Shown here: positions 25,771-34,328 of the stretch, piece by piece
How positions within the stretch are numbered: position 1 is the first letter of the stretch
Layout of the letters: the number at the start of each line of letters is the position of its first letter
Assembly: GCA_002399285.1 (NCBI GenBank)
Contig: DHDI01000002.1
Coordinates: 3,728-67,727 of the forward strand
From: Thermoanaerobacterales bacterium UBA4880
GTDB taxonomy: Bacteria > Bacillota > Thermoanaerobacteria > Thermoanaerobacterales > UBA4877
DNA length: 64,000 bases
Reading direction: 5' to 3'
Position numbers and translations under genes: made by a program
The notes under the pieces: generated by a model
Databases searched by the model: none
Told to the model about the DNA's origin: nothing
The model's input: the letters and a program-made list of their open reading frames with translations, nothing else

Positions 25771-27468
25771 ATGCGAAATTTGCTCTGTATTCTGCTTATA
25801 TTTATTATAGCGCTGCCCATGCCCGGATGCGCCGTACGGAACGCCTCGCCAAAACAGCCCGACGGCAGGTTTTACGACGTCATAGTTTTCGGCGCCGGTC
25901 CCGAGGGGATAGCCGCCGGCGTATCTGCTTCACGAAACGGCCTCAAGACGCTTCTGGTAGAGCGCAGCGGTAAGATCGGCGGCCTGTATACGCGGGCGGG
26001 ACTGAACACCATAGATATGAACTTCGGTCCCGATAAGGAACTGCTTACCAAAGGCATATTCGAGAATTTCTACAATGCCCTCGGCAGCGATTCCTTCGAC
26101 ATTGGCAGAGCCGAAGGTATATTCAGCCGCATGCTGACAAATGCGGGCGTGTATCTGATGCTGAATGCGGACGTGGGAAAACCGGAAGTGGAAGACGGAA
26201 AGATCACCGGCATCGAGATCAACGGGGCTAAATACAGGGCAAAGAGATATATAGACGCCACGGAGGACGCAGATATAGCGGCGATGTCAGGCGTTCCCTA
26301 TACCTATGGACAGGAAGATATAGGACATCCCGAAAGGGTGATGGCACCCACAATGGTATTCAAGCTGGAAGGGGTCGACTGGAACAAGGTAAGACGCTAT
26401 TTGAATACGGACGACAGCAAGGAGACCGGCGCCAACGACCGCTCGGCATGGGGATATCATGAAATGTATAAATATAAGCCGAAAGACCCCGATATACTGA
26501 TGCGCGGTCTCAATATGGGCAGGCAGGACGATGGCAGCGTGCTGGTAAATTCCATGCTGATCTACAACGTCGACATTATGGATAAGGATTCCCGTGAAAA
26601 AGCCGTGGAGAAGGCCACGCGGGAGCTGCCCTATGTAATAGAGTACATGCATAAGCTGCCCGGGCTGGAAGATGTGCGCTTGGCCGGCATTATGGACGAA
26701 TTCTATTCGAGAGAATCGCGGCATATAATAGGCGAATACAGGCTCAGCTTAGACGACGTGCTGGAAAACAGATACTTCGGCGATGCGGTGGTACTGGGAA
26801 GCTATTCCGTCGATATACAGGCGTTCATGCGCGGCAACTTCGGGTGGATCTTGGGAAAGCCCCAGGTATACTCCATACCTTTCCGCTGCCTTGTTCCCAA
26901 GAAGATAGACAATCTTCTCGTGGCGGGAAGAAGCGCGTCTTTTGACTCTCTGGCCTCCGGTTCTGCCAGGGTCGTGCCGGTGGGCATGGACGAAGGCCAG
27001 GCCGCAGGCGCAGCCGCCAAGATCTCTATAAAGAAGAATATGCCCTTCCGTCAAATGGCATACGACGAGGGCACGGTAGATCAGCTGCAAAAACTGCTGA
27101 CCAAACAGGGCGCATATATAAAGGATTATGAGGCCACGCCCGATATAGTGAAGTCTCCCTATTACCCATATATAAAGAGGCTGCGCCGGTACGGATATAT
27201 ACAGGGCAGTTATGGCAACGACTACCGGCTGGATGAAGTGATATCCCGCGACGATTTTACCAAGATATTCAACTCCATAATGGCCGACCATATAGCTAAC
27301 TATGAATGGCTGCCCGGCAAAGTGAGCGGCATGCCGATGACGTACGGCCAGGCCGGAGAAATATTTAAAGACTATGGCATAAACTTTGAGTTATCCAATT
27401 CCGACGAAGAGCTGTACTATAAGGACGCATATAAGCTGCTGTGTACGGTGTTGGATCAGATAGAGTGA
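25771..27468 (+). CDS. exported FAD-dependent oxidoreductase lipoprotein with SLH-like tail
   Basis: 565 residues behind AAGGAGG. An N-terminal lipobox (IIALPMPGCAVRN) indicates export and lipid anchoring. The body is the FAD_oxidored family: Rossmann motif VFGAGPEGIAAGVSASRNG, then LLVERSGKIGGLYTRAGLNT, and near the end of the core LLVAGRSASFDSLASGSARV with GQAAGAAAK. About residues 455-505 (SPYYPYIKRLRRYGYIQGSY ... DEVISRDDFTKIF) resemble one S-layer homology module. Its substrate is unknown. An FAD enzyme outside the membrane would need export in a folded or cofactor-bound state, or loading outside; no Tat motif is visible. Confidence 0.85.
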   Translation: MRNLLCILLIFIIALPMPGCAVRNASPKQPDGRFYDVIVFGAGPEGIAAGVSASRNGLKTLLVERSGKIGGLYTRAGLNTIDMNFGPDKELLTKGIFENFYNALGSDSFDIGRAEGIFSRMLTNAGVYLMLNADVGKPEVEDGKITGIEINGAKYRAKRYIDATEDADIAAMSGVPYTYGQEDIGHPERVMAPTMVFKLEGVDWNKVRRYLNTDDSKETGANDRSAWGYHEMYKYKPKDPDILMRGLNMGRQDDGSVLVNSMLIYNVDIMDKDSREKAVEKATRELPYVIEYMHKLPGLEDVRLAGIMDEFYSRESRHIIGEYRLSLDDVLENRYFGDAVVLGSYSVDIQAFMRGNFGWILGKPQVYSIPFRCLVPKKIDNLLVAGRSASFDSLASGSARVVPVGMDEGQAAGAAAKISIKKNMPFRQMAYDEGTVDQLQKLLTKQGAYIKDYEATPDIVKSPYYPYIKRLRRYGYIQGSYGNDYRLDEVISRDDFTKIFNSIMADHIANYEWLPGKVSGMPMTYGQAGEIFKDYGINFELSNSDEELYYKDAYKLLCTVLDQIE

Positions 27469-27609
27469 AGATGAACTAAAATCCGCGTCGGTTAATAATA
27501 ATTCCCTCCGATACCATATTCTGCTCATTGTATGCATTTGCCCGGCAATGTATAATTGTTTGTTAGTAATACCCTGTTTTATATCAAATATGGAAGGTAT
27601 GACAACATT

Positions 27610-28929
27610 ATGCACGGAAAACATTATAAGAAAAGAAACTTTTCGGGTAAGGCAATAATAATCCTCATCGTTATAATTGCGGCCTCAATCATCTCGGCCG
27701 CCATAGCCTACACGTATGCCGTTAAAAATAATCCGCAGGTACCCGGCCAGAGCGATACGCCCACTGTACCCAGCGAAGGAGGCAATACCGCAGAGAACAA
27801 ACACCAGCCCACCGCCGAGGAAGAAGCGGATAAGCTTGTCTCCGGCATGTCTCTGGAGGAAAAGATCGGACAGATGGTGATCATAGGATTCAAAGGATAT
27901 GACGCAGATGCAAATACGGCATCGCTGATAGAGGATAAGCATATCGGCGGCATCATACTGTTCGAGCGGAATATAGAGAACGACAAACAGCTGGTAGACC
28001 TCAACAATCAACTGAAATCGCTCAATAAAGACAACAAATTGCCGCTCTTCATATCGGCGGACCATGAGGGAGGCCGAATAGCGCGTCTGCCCGCAAGGGC
28101 GACGGACTTCCCGTCCAATCTGACCATAGGCAAAAAGAATTCGTCCGATCTGTCCTACCAAGTAGGCCAGGTCCTTGGAAGCGAAATGGCGGCGTACGGA
28201 TTCAACCTTGACTTTGCTCCCGTAGCGGACATCTTCAGCAATCCCAAAAATACGGTGATAGGCGACCGTTCCTTCGGCAAGGACCCCGATACGGTGAGCG
28301 GCCTGGCCGTTGCCACCATGAAAGGCATAAAATCGCAAGGAGTTGTCCCGGTGGTAAAGCACTTCCCCGGTCACGGCGATACCGCAGTGGATTCCCATGT
28401 GGACCTGCCCGTATCCTACAAAAGCATGAAGCAGCTAAAGTCGTTTGAGCTTCTGCCCTTTGAAAGCGCCATAGATCAGGGAGCCGATATGATGATGGTG
28501 GCCCACATAAAGCTTCCCGAGATAGATAAAACGGGTCTGCCAGCCTCCCTTTCCCATGCGGTCATAACCGGCCTGCTTCGCGATGATCTGGGTTTTAAGG
28601 GCGTTGTAATAACCGACGACCTTGAAATGGGCGCCATAGCCAAGCATTACGGTACCGGCGACGCGGCTGTAAAGGCCGTCGAAGCAGGCGCCGATATGGT
28701 GCTTGTCTGCCACACCTATGAAAGCCAGACAGAAGCCATAGATGCCATAGCAAAGGCGGTAAAGAACGGTCAGATAAGCGAGGAGCGCATCGACGAATCG
28801 GTAAAACACATAGTCATGTTGAAGCAGAAATACAAGCTCTCCGATAAACCCGTAAACCTGAGCGGAGTCGAGGAAACTGTCGGAAGCGAGAAGCATCAAA
28901 GCATAGCTGATAAAGCAAGGGTAAAATGA
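27610..28929 (+). CDS. NagZ-like beta-N-acetylhexosaminidase (GH3)
   Basis: 439 residues from the ATG at 27610, preceded by GGAAGG; an upstream TTG in frame has no site. An N-terminal membrane anchor (AIIILIVIIAASIISAAIAY) is followed by a Ser/Thr/Pro-poor linker and the GH3 barrel. The barrel shows FISADHEGGRIARLP, the family hallmark KHFPGHGDTAVDSH (His acid/base) and the nucleophile Asp in VVITDDLEMGAI. It should release GlcNAc from peptidoglycan fragments outside the cell. A terminator follows. The upstream flavoprotein is on the same strand, 141 bp away. Confidence 0.92.
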   Translation: MHGKHYKKRNFSGKAIIILIVIIAASIISAAIAYTYAVKNNPQVPGQSDTPTVPSEGGNTAENKHQPTAEEEADKLVSGMSLEEKIGQMVIIGFKGYDADANTASLIEDKHIGGIILFERNIENDKQLVDLNNQLKSLNKDNKLPLFISADHEGGRIARLPARATDFPSNLTIGKKNSSDLSYQVGQVLGSEMAAYGFNLDFAPVADIFSNPKNTVIGDRSFGKDPDTVSGLAVATMKGIKSQGVVPVVKHFPGHGDTAVDSHVDLPVSYKSMKQLKSFELLPFESAIDQGADMMMVAHIKLPEIDKTGLPASLSHAVITGLLRDDLGFKGVVITDDLEMGAIAKHYGTGDAAVKAVEAGADMVLVCHTYESQTEAIDAIAKAVKNGQISEERIDESVKHIVMLKQKYKLSDKPVNLSGVEETVGSEKHQSIADKARVK

Positions 28930-28949
28930 TAAAACAAAATTTGACGTAC

Positions 28950-28978
28950 AAAAACCGGTTCATAGCGGCCGGTTTTTT
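28950..28978 (+). terminator. terminator after the GH3 gene
   Basis: AAAAACCGG pairs with CCGGTTTTT across a 10-nt loop, followed by further T. The same hairpin type with the same sequence downstream occurs at 30317, so it seems to belong to a repeat. Confidence 0.75.
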
Positions 28979-28980
28979 AT

Positions 28981-29087
28981 ATGGGTTTTCAGGCATCTTC
29001 AACCTGCGAAAGATGCCGGCAAGAGCATAAAGGCAACAAATTGATGTCAAATCCCGGCATAGAAATTTCCACATCTTATGATATAAT
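28981..29087 (+). repeat. dispersed repeat family 2, copy a
   Basis: About 100 bp sharing long blocks with 35890-35980 (CTGCGAAA, CATAAA, TGTCAAATCCCGGC, TTCCACAT) and, for its first half, with 30350-30420. It contains a GGCATCTT/AAGATGCC hairpin. Its right end carries the TATAAT box of the toxin relic. Confidence 0.65.
29082..29087 (+). promoter_or_regulatory. -10 box of the toxin relic
   Basis: TATAAT within TATGATATAAT, which recurs identically in front of the toxin-deleted relic (minus strand, 19.84 kb). A GC-rich hairpin with five T (29112-29133) lies in the leader. Confidence 0.45.
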
Positions 29088-29154
29088 CTGATATAGAGGG
29101 TAATCGAAAACAAGGTGCGGCCGCCGCCTTTTTACAGAGATGAAGCGGTGCGAT

Positions 29155-29257
29155 ATGAACAATACATATGAAATTCTGCATCTTTTGTGTGACTATGGTG
29201 TATTTCTAATATTGCTTTTCCTTTATTGTTATCCTGTTAAATAACGATAAAAAGTGA
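29155..29257 (+). pseudogene. frameshifted small hydrophobic toxin of a type I toxin-antitoxin locus
   Basis: The frame from ATG 29155 reads MNNTYEILHLLCDYGVFLIL and ends early at 29244. One base fewer in the C/T-rich stretch at 29215-29224 would continue as ..FIVILLNNDKK with TGA at 29255-29257. That gives a roughly 33-residue peptide with one membrane helix and a basic end. This layout is like the small holin-like toxins of type I systems in Firmicutes (family assignment from memory, not searched). Downstream sequence matches the antisense side of the orphan RNA at 19.8 kb, but the antitoxin promoter half is absent. Confidence 0.5.
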
Positions 29258-29478
29258 AAAATATAATCACCCTGTCTGGCATAATAACTGCAAAAATACG
29301 CAAATTCTATTATCATTTTTACTTGATACTGCCCGGCTATTTTTTGCTGCTTTATTGACCAAATCGGTTATTCATGATATAACGACATGCCGCAGGAAGA
29401 AGTCTATGGGGAAATGCTGCGGTATCTTGGATTGCTCAAATCAGCCATGTATAAACCAAAATATACGGGAGGAGCACA

Positions 29479-30258
29479 ATGAAGATATTATATTTTACTG
29501 CAACCGGCAACAGCCTTGCCATAGCAAAGAAAATCGGCGGGGAGATGATCTCCATTCCACAGGCACTAAAGAACGATCAGTATGAATTTGAGGACGACGT
29601 CATCGGTCTGGTTTTCCCGACCTATTGCTGTTATCCTCCGAAAATCGTCCGCGACTTCATTGCGAAAGCAAAGCTGAAGGCAAACTATCTATTCGCCGTT
29701 GCCACCTACGGAAATGTTATGGGTAAAGGCGGCGACGGCGGCGAAATGCTTGAGTTTGACGAGATTGCAAAGGCCGCCGGTTACAATTTCAATTATCTGA
29801 ATGCCATTCTTATGGTCGATAATTTCATTGACAATTTTGAAATTGGTAAAGAGATCGAGAAGATCCCTTCCAAAAAAATTGATGACAATCTCGCAGTTAT
29901 TATTGACAATATAAATGCAAAAAAAGACTATGTCAAAGATCCCGGGTTTTTCGGCAAAATGATGACTAGTATGTGTAAGGGGCTTGTCAAGTCACAAGAT
30001 GAGGGCCTGGCCGCGCAGAAATTCATTGTCAGTGACGCTTGTGTCGGCTGCGGTACCTGCGCTAAAGTCTGTCCATATGGAAATATAACCATTAAAGACG
30101 GCAGACCGCAGTTCGGCACAAACTGCCTGAGCTGCTACGGCTGCATACACAGCTGTCCTCAGACTGCCATTCATAAGAAGAGTGAAAAAAGCGATAAGCG
30201 TTGGAGAAATTACAACGTCACTCTAAAGGAAATCATCGAAGCAAACAATCAAATTTAG
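29479..30258 (+). CDS. EFR1-type flavodoxin/ferredoxin fusion
   Basis: 259 residues behind GGGAGGAGC. The N-terminal flavodoxin-like domain begins MKILYFTATGNSLAIAKKIG, the FMN phosphate loop. The C-terminal part has two [4Fe-4S] motifs, CVGCGTCAKVCP and CLSCYGCIHSCP. This is the EFR1 family, soluble electron carriers of anaerobes with no settled partner. It stands alone between the toxin relic and a convergent LysR gene. The stretch 29258-29478 before it holds no gene. Confidence 0.92.
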   Translation: MKILYFTATGNSLAIAKKIGGEMISIPQALKNDQYEFEDDVIGLVFPTYCCYPPKIVRDFIAKAKLKANYLFAVATYGNVMGKGGDGGEMLEFDEIAKAAGYNFNYLNAILMVDNFIDNFEIGKEIEKIPSKKIDDNLAVIIDNINAKKDYVKDPGFFGKMMTSMCKGLVKSQDEGLAAQKFIVSDACVGCGTCAKVCPYGNITIKDGRPQFGTNCLSCYGCIHSCPQTAIHKKSEKSDKRWRNYNVTLKEIIEANNQI

Positions 30259-30316
30259 CCAAAAATACTCTCGGCGGAAAGCATCAGAACATATATTAAT
30301 ATAACGGAATCCGGTA

Positions 30317-30348
30317 CACAAAACCGGCCCATTGCGGCTGGTTTTTTG
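30317..30348 (+). terminator. terminator after the EFR1 gene
   Basis: ACAAAACCGG pairs imperfectly with CTGGTTTTTTGT; the T-run favours the plus strand. Confidence 0.7.
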
Positions 30349-30349
30349 T

Positions 30350-30420
30350 ATGGATTTCCAGCACCCGCCATCTGCGAAAAATGCCGGCAAGAACATATGG
30401 ACAGCAAGCCTATGTCAAGT
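30350..30420 (+). repeat. dispersed repeat family 2, copy b (truncated)
   Basis: Shares CATCTGCGAAAAATG, CCGGCAAGA and TATGTCAAGTCC with the other copies, then ends in the lysR coding sequence. The stop codon and last residues of the LysR gene lie in this repeat. Confidence 0.55.
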
Positions 30421-31360
30421 CCTTGTTAAATTCCCCATTGCCCTCTTTTGTGATCTCAGTGATCCTGTCTATGAAAAACCGTGCATATTCATTGGGATCA
30501 TAATTTGTGCGGCAAATCCATCCAATTTCCTGAGTAATGTGAAAGTCCCGCAGTTCAATGGTTTTAAGCTGCGGATAAAAGGGCGTGAAGTGATAGGGCA
30601 TGCGGGAGAGGGCGCCGATATTTACGGCATCGGTAGCGCTGACGAGCTCCGTCATACCGGCCCTGTTGTCCACACGGATCACAGTATCGGCTTTCAGCGG
30701 GATGTTTCTGAGTGAAGTAACCAAGTTGGACTGATAATCTTCCTCATATAAAACCAACGGATAGGGTTCGATATCCCGCAGGGTGACATGATCCAGCTTC
30801 TTATGAAACAGGGGATTCCGGGAGCCGACGATGATCCAATAGCCGTCGTCCAGCAGCCTGTGATAAGCTACGCCTTTGCTTTCGAATAATTTCATCATAA
30901 AACTTTTCGTACTACTGAGAATGTACAGCACCCCAATATCAGACCGATTGGAGGCAACGTCCTCCAATATCTCCCCGCTGTTGGCTTCTCTGCAAAAGTA
31001 ATTGGCAGGATCGGTCTTAAAATGGTTCACAAGCTCTATAAATACATTCATGGCGAATTTGATATGGGAGTTTGACATGCTGAACGACATACGGTCAGAT
31101 TCCCTTCTTGCGGCGAAAAGCTGCGGTATGATGGATATCTGATTATAAAGCGGCTCAAGTACGGCCACCAGCTCCGTCCCAAAGTCTGTCAAGGTCATCC
31201 CCTTCGTTCCACGCTCAAAAATAGGACTGCCAAGTTCCTGCTCAAGGTTTCTGATGGACAGGCTGAGACTGGGCTGGGATATATACAAATTTTTAGCGGC
31301 CTTGCTCAAGGAACCTGTCTTCGCGATCTCTAATACCTGTTCTACCTGTTCGATCTTCAT
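30410..31360 (-). CDS. LysR-family transcriptional regulator
   Basis: 316 residues. The N-terminal HTH reads MKIEQVEQVLEIAKTGSLSK then ISQPSLSLSIRNLEQELG, and the C-terminal periplasmic-binding-like effector domain follows. RBS and ATG are normal (AAGAAGGGATATG region). It lies directly downstream of the enolase-like/glycerate kinase cluster on the same strand but behind that cluster's terminator. It may regulate those genes in trans. The last codons come from repeat family 2, so the C-terminus may differ from that of its relatives. Confidence 0.9.
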   Translation of the reverse strand: MKIEQVEQVLEIAKTGSLSKAAKNLYISQPSLSLSIRNLEQELGSPIFERGTKGMTLTDFGTELVAVLEPLYNQISIIPQLFAARRESDRMSFSMSNSHIKFAMNVFIELVNHFKTDPANYFCREANSGEILEDVASNRSDIGVLYILSSTKSFMMKLFESKGVAYHRLLDDGYWIIVGSRNPLFHKKLDHVTLRDIEPYPLVLYEEDYQSNLVTSLRNIPLKADTVIRVDNRAGMTELVSATDAVNIGALSRMPYHFTPFYPQLKTIELRDFHITQEIGWICRTNYDPNEYARFFIDRITEITKEGNGEFNKDLT

Positions 31361-31454
31361 AAAAACATATCCCTTCTTAAGTTGCCTCTATGAAATATTT
31401 TATCATATATCGCAGCAGTAAGTCAGTATATAAAACCCGTTAAATTTACATATA

Positions 31455-31500
31455 AAAGGGGGCATCCTTATGATGATAAATATTTTAACGGGATGCCCTC
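31455..31500 (-). terminator. terminator of the enolase/glycerate kinase operon
   Basis: GAGGGCATCC (31500-31491) pairs with GGATGCCCCC (31467-31458), with a 23-nt loop and four T on the minus strand. Confidence 0.7.
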
Positions 31501-31535
31501 TTATGTTCAATTCATATGTTTTTTATTTACGCATG

Positions 31536-33023
31536 CTATGCTTCAGGCGGCATGACCAGTACGACCGCAAGATCCTGCAGGCTGATGTTTTGCGAGACCT
31601 GCATGCCGCAGCCCAGTTTCCAAAGCGGCTTCGAGGTGCCGTGGGTCTGCAGCGGAGTGATCATGTCGACGCCCTTTGCCTGGGCCTCGCCGATGGTGTA
31701 TCCATCGACGATTCCTCCGCTGAGCACGGTAACACCCTGTGCTGACGCCTCGTCGTCAAAATCTCCTCCCGGTCCGTCCGTACCGTCGGTGTCTACGCTT
31801 CCGATCACTATACGCTTCTCGTTTTGGATGACGTTCGCGGCGCTGAAGGCACACTCCTGATTTCGTCCGCCTACGCCCGTGCCGCCGCCTACGGTGACAA
31901 GCATCTCTCCCATATAAAACATTGCGCAGGGAGCGGGGAACGGCTGGCCCTCGCTTATGGCAGTCTTGCCCATGAGCCCAAGAAAGCGCCCCGTTACGGC
32001 GGCTTCCAGTTCATGCCCGCGGCACATCAGGTGGGCCGGATAGCCAAGCTCTTCGGCACGTTTCATGGCCGTGGGCAGCGGCCCCTTGCTGTCGGGCATA
32101 ATACCGTAGATCAGGCAGCCAAGCTTTTCGAATTCTTCCTGACGCATGACGTCCCGGCCGATATCCTTATTGCTCAGGTAGTTTCTTATGCTCTCATCCA
32201 CCTCATCCCATGCGCCCCACTTTTTCAGTATTAGTGTGGCTAATTCACGGGAGCCGCATTCCGGCATGGTATGCAGCCAGACATTGGCGCGCATAAGCCC
32301 CGGATACCCGACGATACCCGTATTGCCATAGTTGCAGTCTATTGCCAGCAAATGCACCATTTGTGCGGGCTCAAAGAGCCGGGTCATCCGGCCGCCCTTT
32401 ACCTGGTCAAGATGATTGCGTACAATGCTGAGCTCCGCCGTCGGCACACCTTTCTCGATCTGCATCAGGTGTACCATATCGCTCACCGCGGAAAGCGAAA
32501 TGCCTTCCGCGGGAAGGGTGAGCAGCGAACCTACCCCATTGCCTATGCCGGTAAAGACCAGATCCCGCTTGGTGAGCTTGAGTTCGGAAGCCATTTCCAC
32601 CATACGGCGGCAGGCTGCCACACAGTTCTCATCAGGGATAGGGTGTCCCGCATGATAAACCTCAAACTTGGACGTATCGTCAATATCGCCGTATTTTACT
32701 ATGCACAAGCCGCCCGTAAGATAATCGCCAAGGACGTCTTCCAAGGCCTTCGCTACTCGCAGCATGCCCTTTCCGGCAGCAAATACAAAGACACGGTCGT
32801 AGTCTTTATCCAGGTCAAATACATGGGGACCGGGGTTTGGCGTTCCAATGGGTTCAAAGTCAGGGCAGTCAATGGTAAGCTTACCGCCCTCCAGCTTTAG
32901 CATATCCCTTGTTGCATTGTATGGGTCGGCAGCCTGTAAGGCCGTCTCAAGAATATCGCATACCAGCTTGCGTCCCTCGATATTGCCATGGGATGTAAGC
33001 GTATCTGAATTTTGTATTCTCAA
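31536..33023 (-). CDS. glycerate 2-kinase-like protein (DUF4147/MOFRL)
   Basis: 495 residues from a TTG preceded by GGGGGG. The N-terminal DUF4147 part includes FVFAAGKGMLRVAKALEDVL. The C-terminal MOFRL block has GGTGVGGRNQECAFSAA and SVDTDGTDGPGGDFDDEA. The family phosphorylates D-glycerate to 2-phosphoglycerate, the substrate of enolase. It follows two enolase-like genes in one operon, which supports a role around a (substituted) glycerate, though those partners have lost classic enolase residues. It is somewhat longer than typical family members. Confidence 0.85.
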   Translation of the reverse strand: MRIQNSDTLTSHGNIEGRKLVCDILETALQAADPYNATRDMLKLEGGKLTIDCPDFEPIGTPNPGPHVFDLDKDYDRVFVFAAGKGMLRVAKALEDVLGDYLTGGLCIVKYGDIDDTSKFEVYHAGHPIPDENCVAACRRMVEMASELKLTKRDLVFTGIGNGVGSLLTLPAEGISLSAVSDMVHLMQIEKGVPTAELSIVRNHLDQVKGGRMTRLFEPAQMVHLLAIDCNYGNTGIVGYPGLMRANVWLHTMPECGSRELATLILKKWGAWDEVDESIRNYLSNKDIGRDVMRQEEFEKLGCLIYGIMPDSKGPLPTAMKRAEELGYPAHLMCRGHELEAAVTGRFLGLMGKTAISEGQPFPAPCAMFYMGEMLVTVGGGTGVGGRNQECAFSAANVIQNEKRIVIGSVDTDGTDGPGGDFDDEASAQGVTVLSGGIVDGYTIGEAQAKGVDMITPLQTHGTSKPLWKLGCGMQVSQNISLQDLAVVLVMPPEA

Positions 33024-33044
33024 TTACAACCCCCCTATACGAAT

Positions 33045-34328
33045 TTATACCAAATTGAATTTATCGCCTTGAAGCCCGCCTCTGCCATAAAAGCGCGAGC
33101 GGGGACCTATCTCATGTTCAATCGCAAGAAGGCCGTTTCCTACTGCGTCGATACCCGATTCGTATATGGTCCCTGCAGAAAAGCCCACGGCATAGTCCGC
33201 CGTGTCCATATCCTCGCCGGCAAGATTCTGCGGCATTACATCAACGCCGTGGGTCTTTGCGTACCGGACGACCTCTATGGCATCGCTGACAGTGGCAAAG
33301 CTGCATACCGAAAGAAGGACGGAGTTGATGCTTCCATGGTTTATACAGGTCTTAATGCGGTCAAGATCGGTGCCGCAAATGTCCCGTCCGACTATTTGTA
33401 TGCCCGTTTCCTCCAGAATCTTTGCATATCCGCCAAGATCATTCTCCTCCAACGGATCGTGCAGTATCACAAACGGATATTCTTTAGCCATTTCAATGTA
33501 CAGCGCGATCAATTCATCGCGCGTCTTATCCTCTGCGCTGAATAATCCCTTATAAAGCCCGGTTTCCGCGTCATAATAGTCGTTGGCGCCGATATCCGCC
33601 TGGATGCCGATCTTGCCTGTGTATCCGGCTTTGTCGATACCTTCGGCCATGAGCTCCCAAAGCTTGCGGTCATGATCTATCTTTCCCGCTGGGACTGCCA
33701 GGGAAAATCCACGGTGAACGAGCAGAGAATAGCTCTTTGACAGAAGTTTTTCGTAGACGTTGGCGGTTTCCCACAGAGCGTAGTGAGCCTCTTCAAAGGA
33801 GTCAAAGCCGTAGCTTGTGAGCAAATAAATCGGGTTTCCTTTAGAGTGCGCGGCAGGATCGTATCGCTTACTGCCTGATGCCGCCACCTGGCCAGCTGCG
33901 GGAATCACAAAAGCAGTCTGCCCGCCCACATGGCGGTAAAGCGGCAGACCCTTCGCCTGCGCGCCTGCCTTTAGCGCCGCTATGGACACCGGCGCACTGA
34001 TGTTGACATAACAAGGTATATTGACTTCCTTAAGCGACCTTTTAATAGCGGCGTCTACCTCGCCCTGACAATCGGCAGGCAGGCCGATAATGGCCGGCGC
34101 CACGATGCCGTTGATGATGCCCGCGGCAGTTTTAACGCCGAATCCGTTATACTCACAGGTATTATCATACAGATAGATGGGGTTCCATCTGCCGGCAGGC
34201 AGGGCCTGAAATACCGAACCTACTCCAGCCGCCCCGTCTTCGGTCTTTATTATTACCTCGACGGCAGGCTTGTCCTGATCCGTGGAGGCCTGCACGGCCG
34301 ATACTGATACAATTCTTGAATTATTCAT
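33045..34328 (-). CDS. enolase-like protein lacking the catalytic lysine (paralog B)
   Basis: 427 residues from the ATG at 34328, behind GGAGGTGCGCC and overlapping the upstream gene's 3' end by 8 bp. The TIM-barrel core is enolase-like: ILHDPLEENDLGGYAK, IVGRDICGTD and the C-terminal GIDAVGNGLLAIEHEIG. Where enolase has the catalytic Lys in LLKxNQ it reads VLLSVCSFATV, and the N-terminal serine loop is replaced. It is therefore unlikely to be a phosphopyruvate hydratase by itself. It probably forms a heteromer with the neighbouring paralog. Confidence 0.8.
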   Translation of the reverse strand: MNNSRIVSVSAVQASTDQDKPAVEVIIKTEDGAAGVGSVFQALPAGRWNPIYLYDNTCEYNGFGVKTAAGIINGIVAPAIIGLPADCQGEVDAAIKRSLKEVNIPCYVNISAPVSIAALKAGAQAKGLPLYRHVGGQTAFVIPAAGQVAASGSKRYDPAAHSKGNPIYLLTSYGFDSFEEAHYALWETANVYEKLLSKSYSLLVHRGFSLAVPAGKIDHDRKLWELMAEGIDKAGYTGKIGIQADIGANDYYDAETGLYKGLFSAEDKTRDELIALYIEMAKEYPFVILHDPLEENDLGGYAKILEETGIQIVGRDICGTDLDRIKTCINHGSINSVLLSVCSFATVSDAIEVVRYAKTHGVDVMPQNLAGEDMDTADYAVGFSAGTIYESGIDAVGNGLLAIEHEIGPRSRFYGRGGLQGDKFNLV

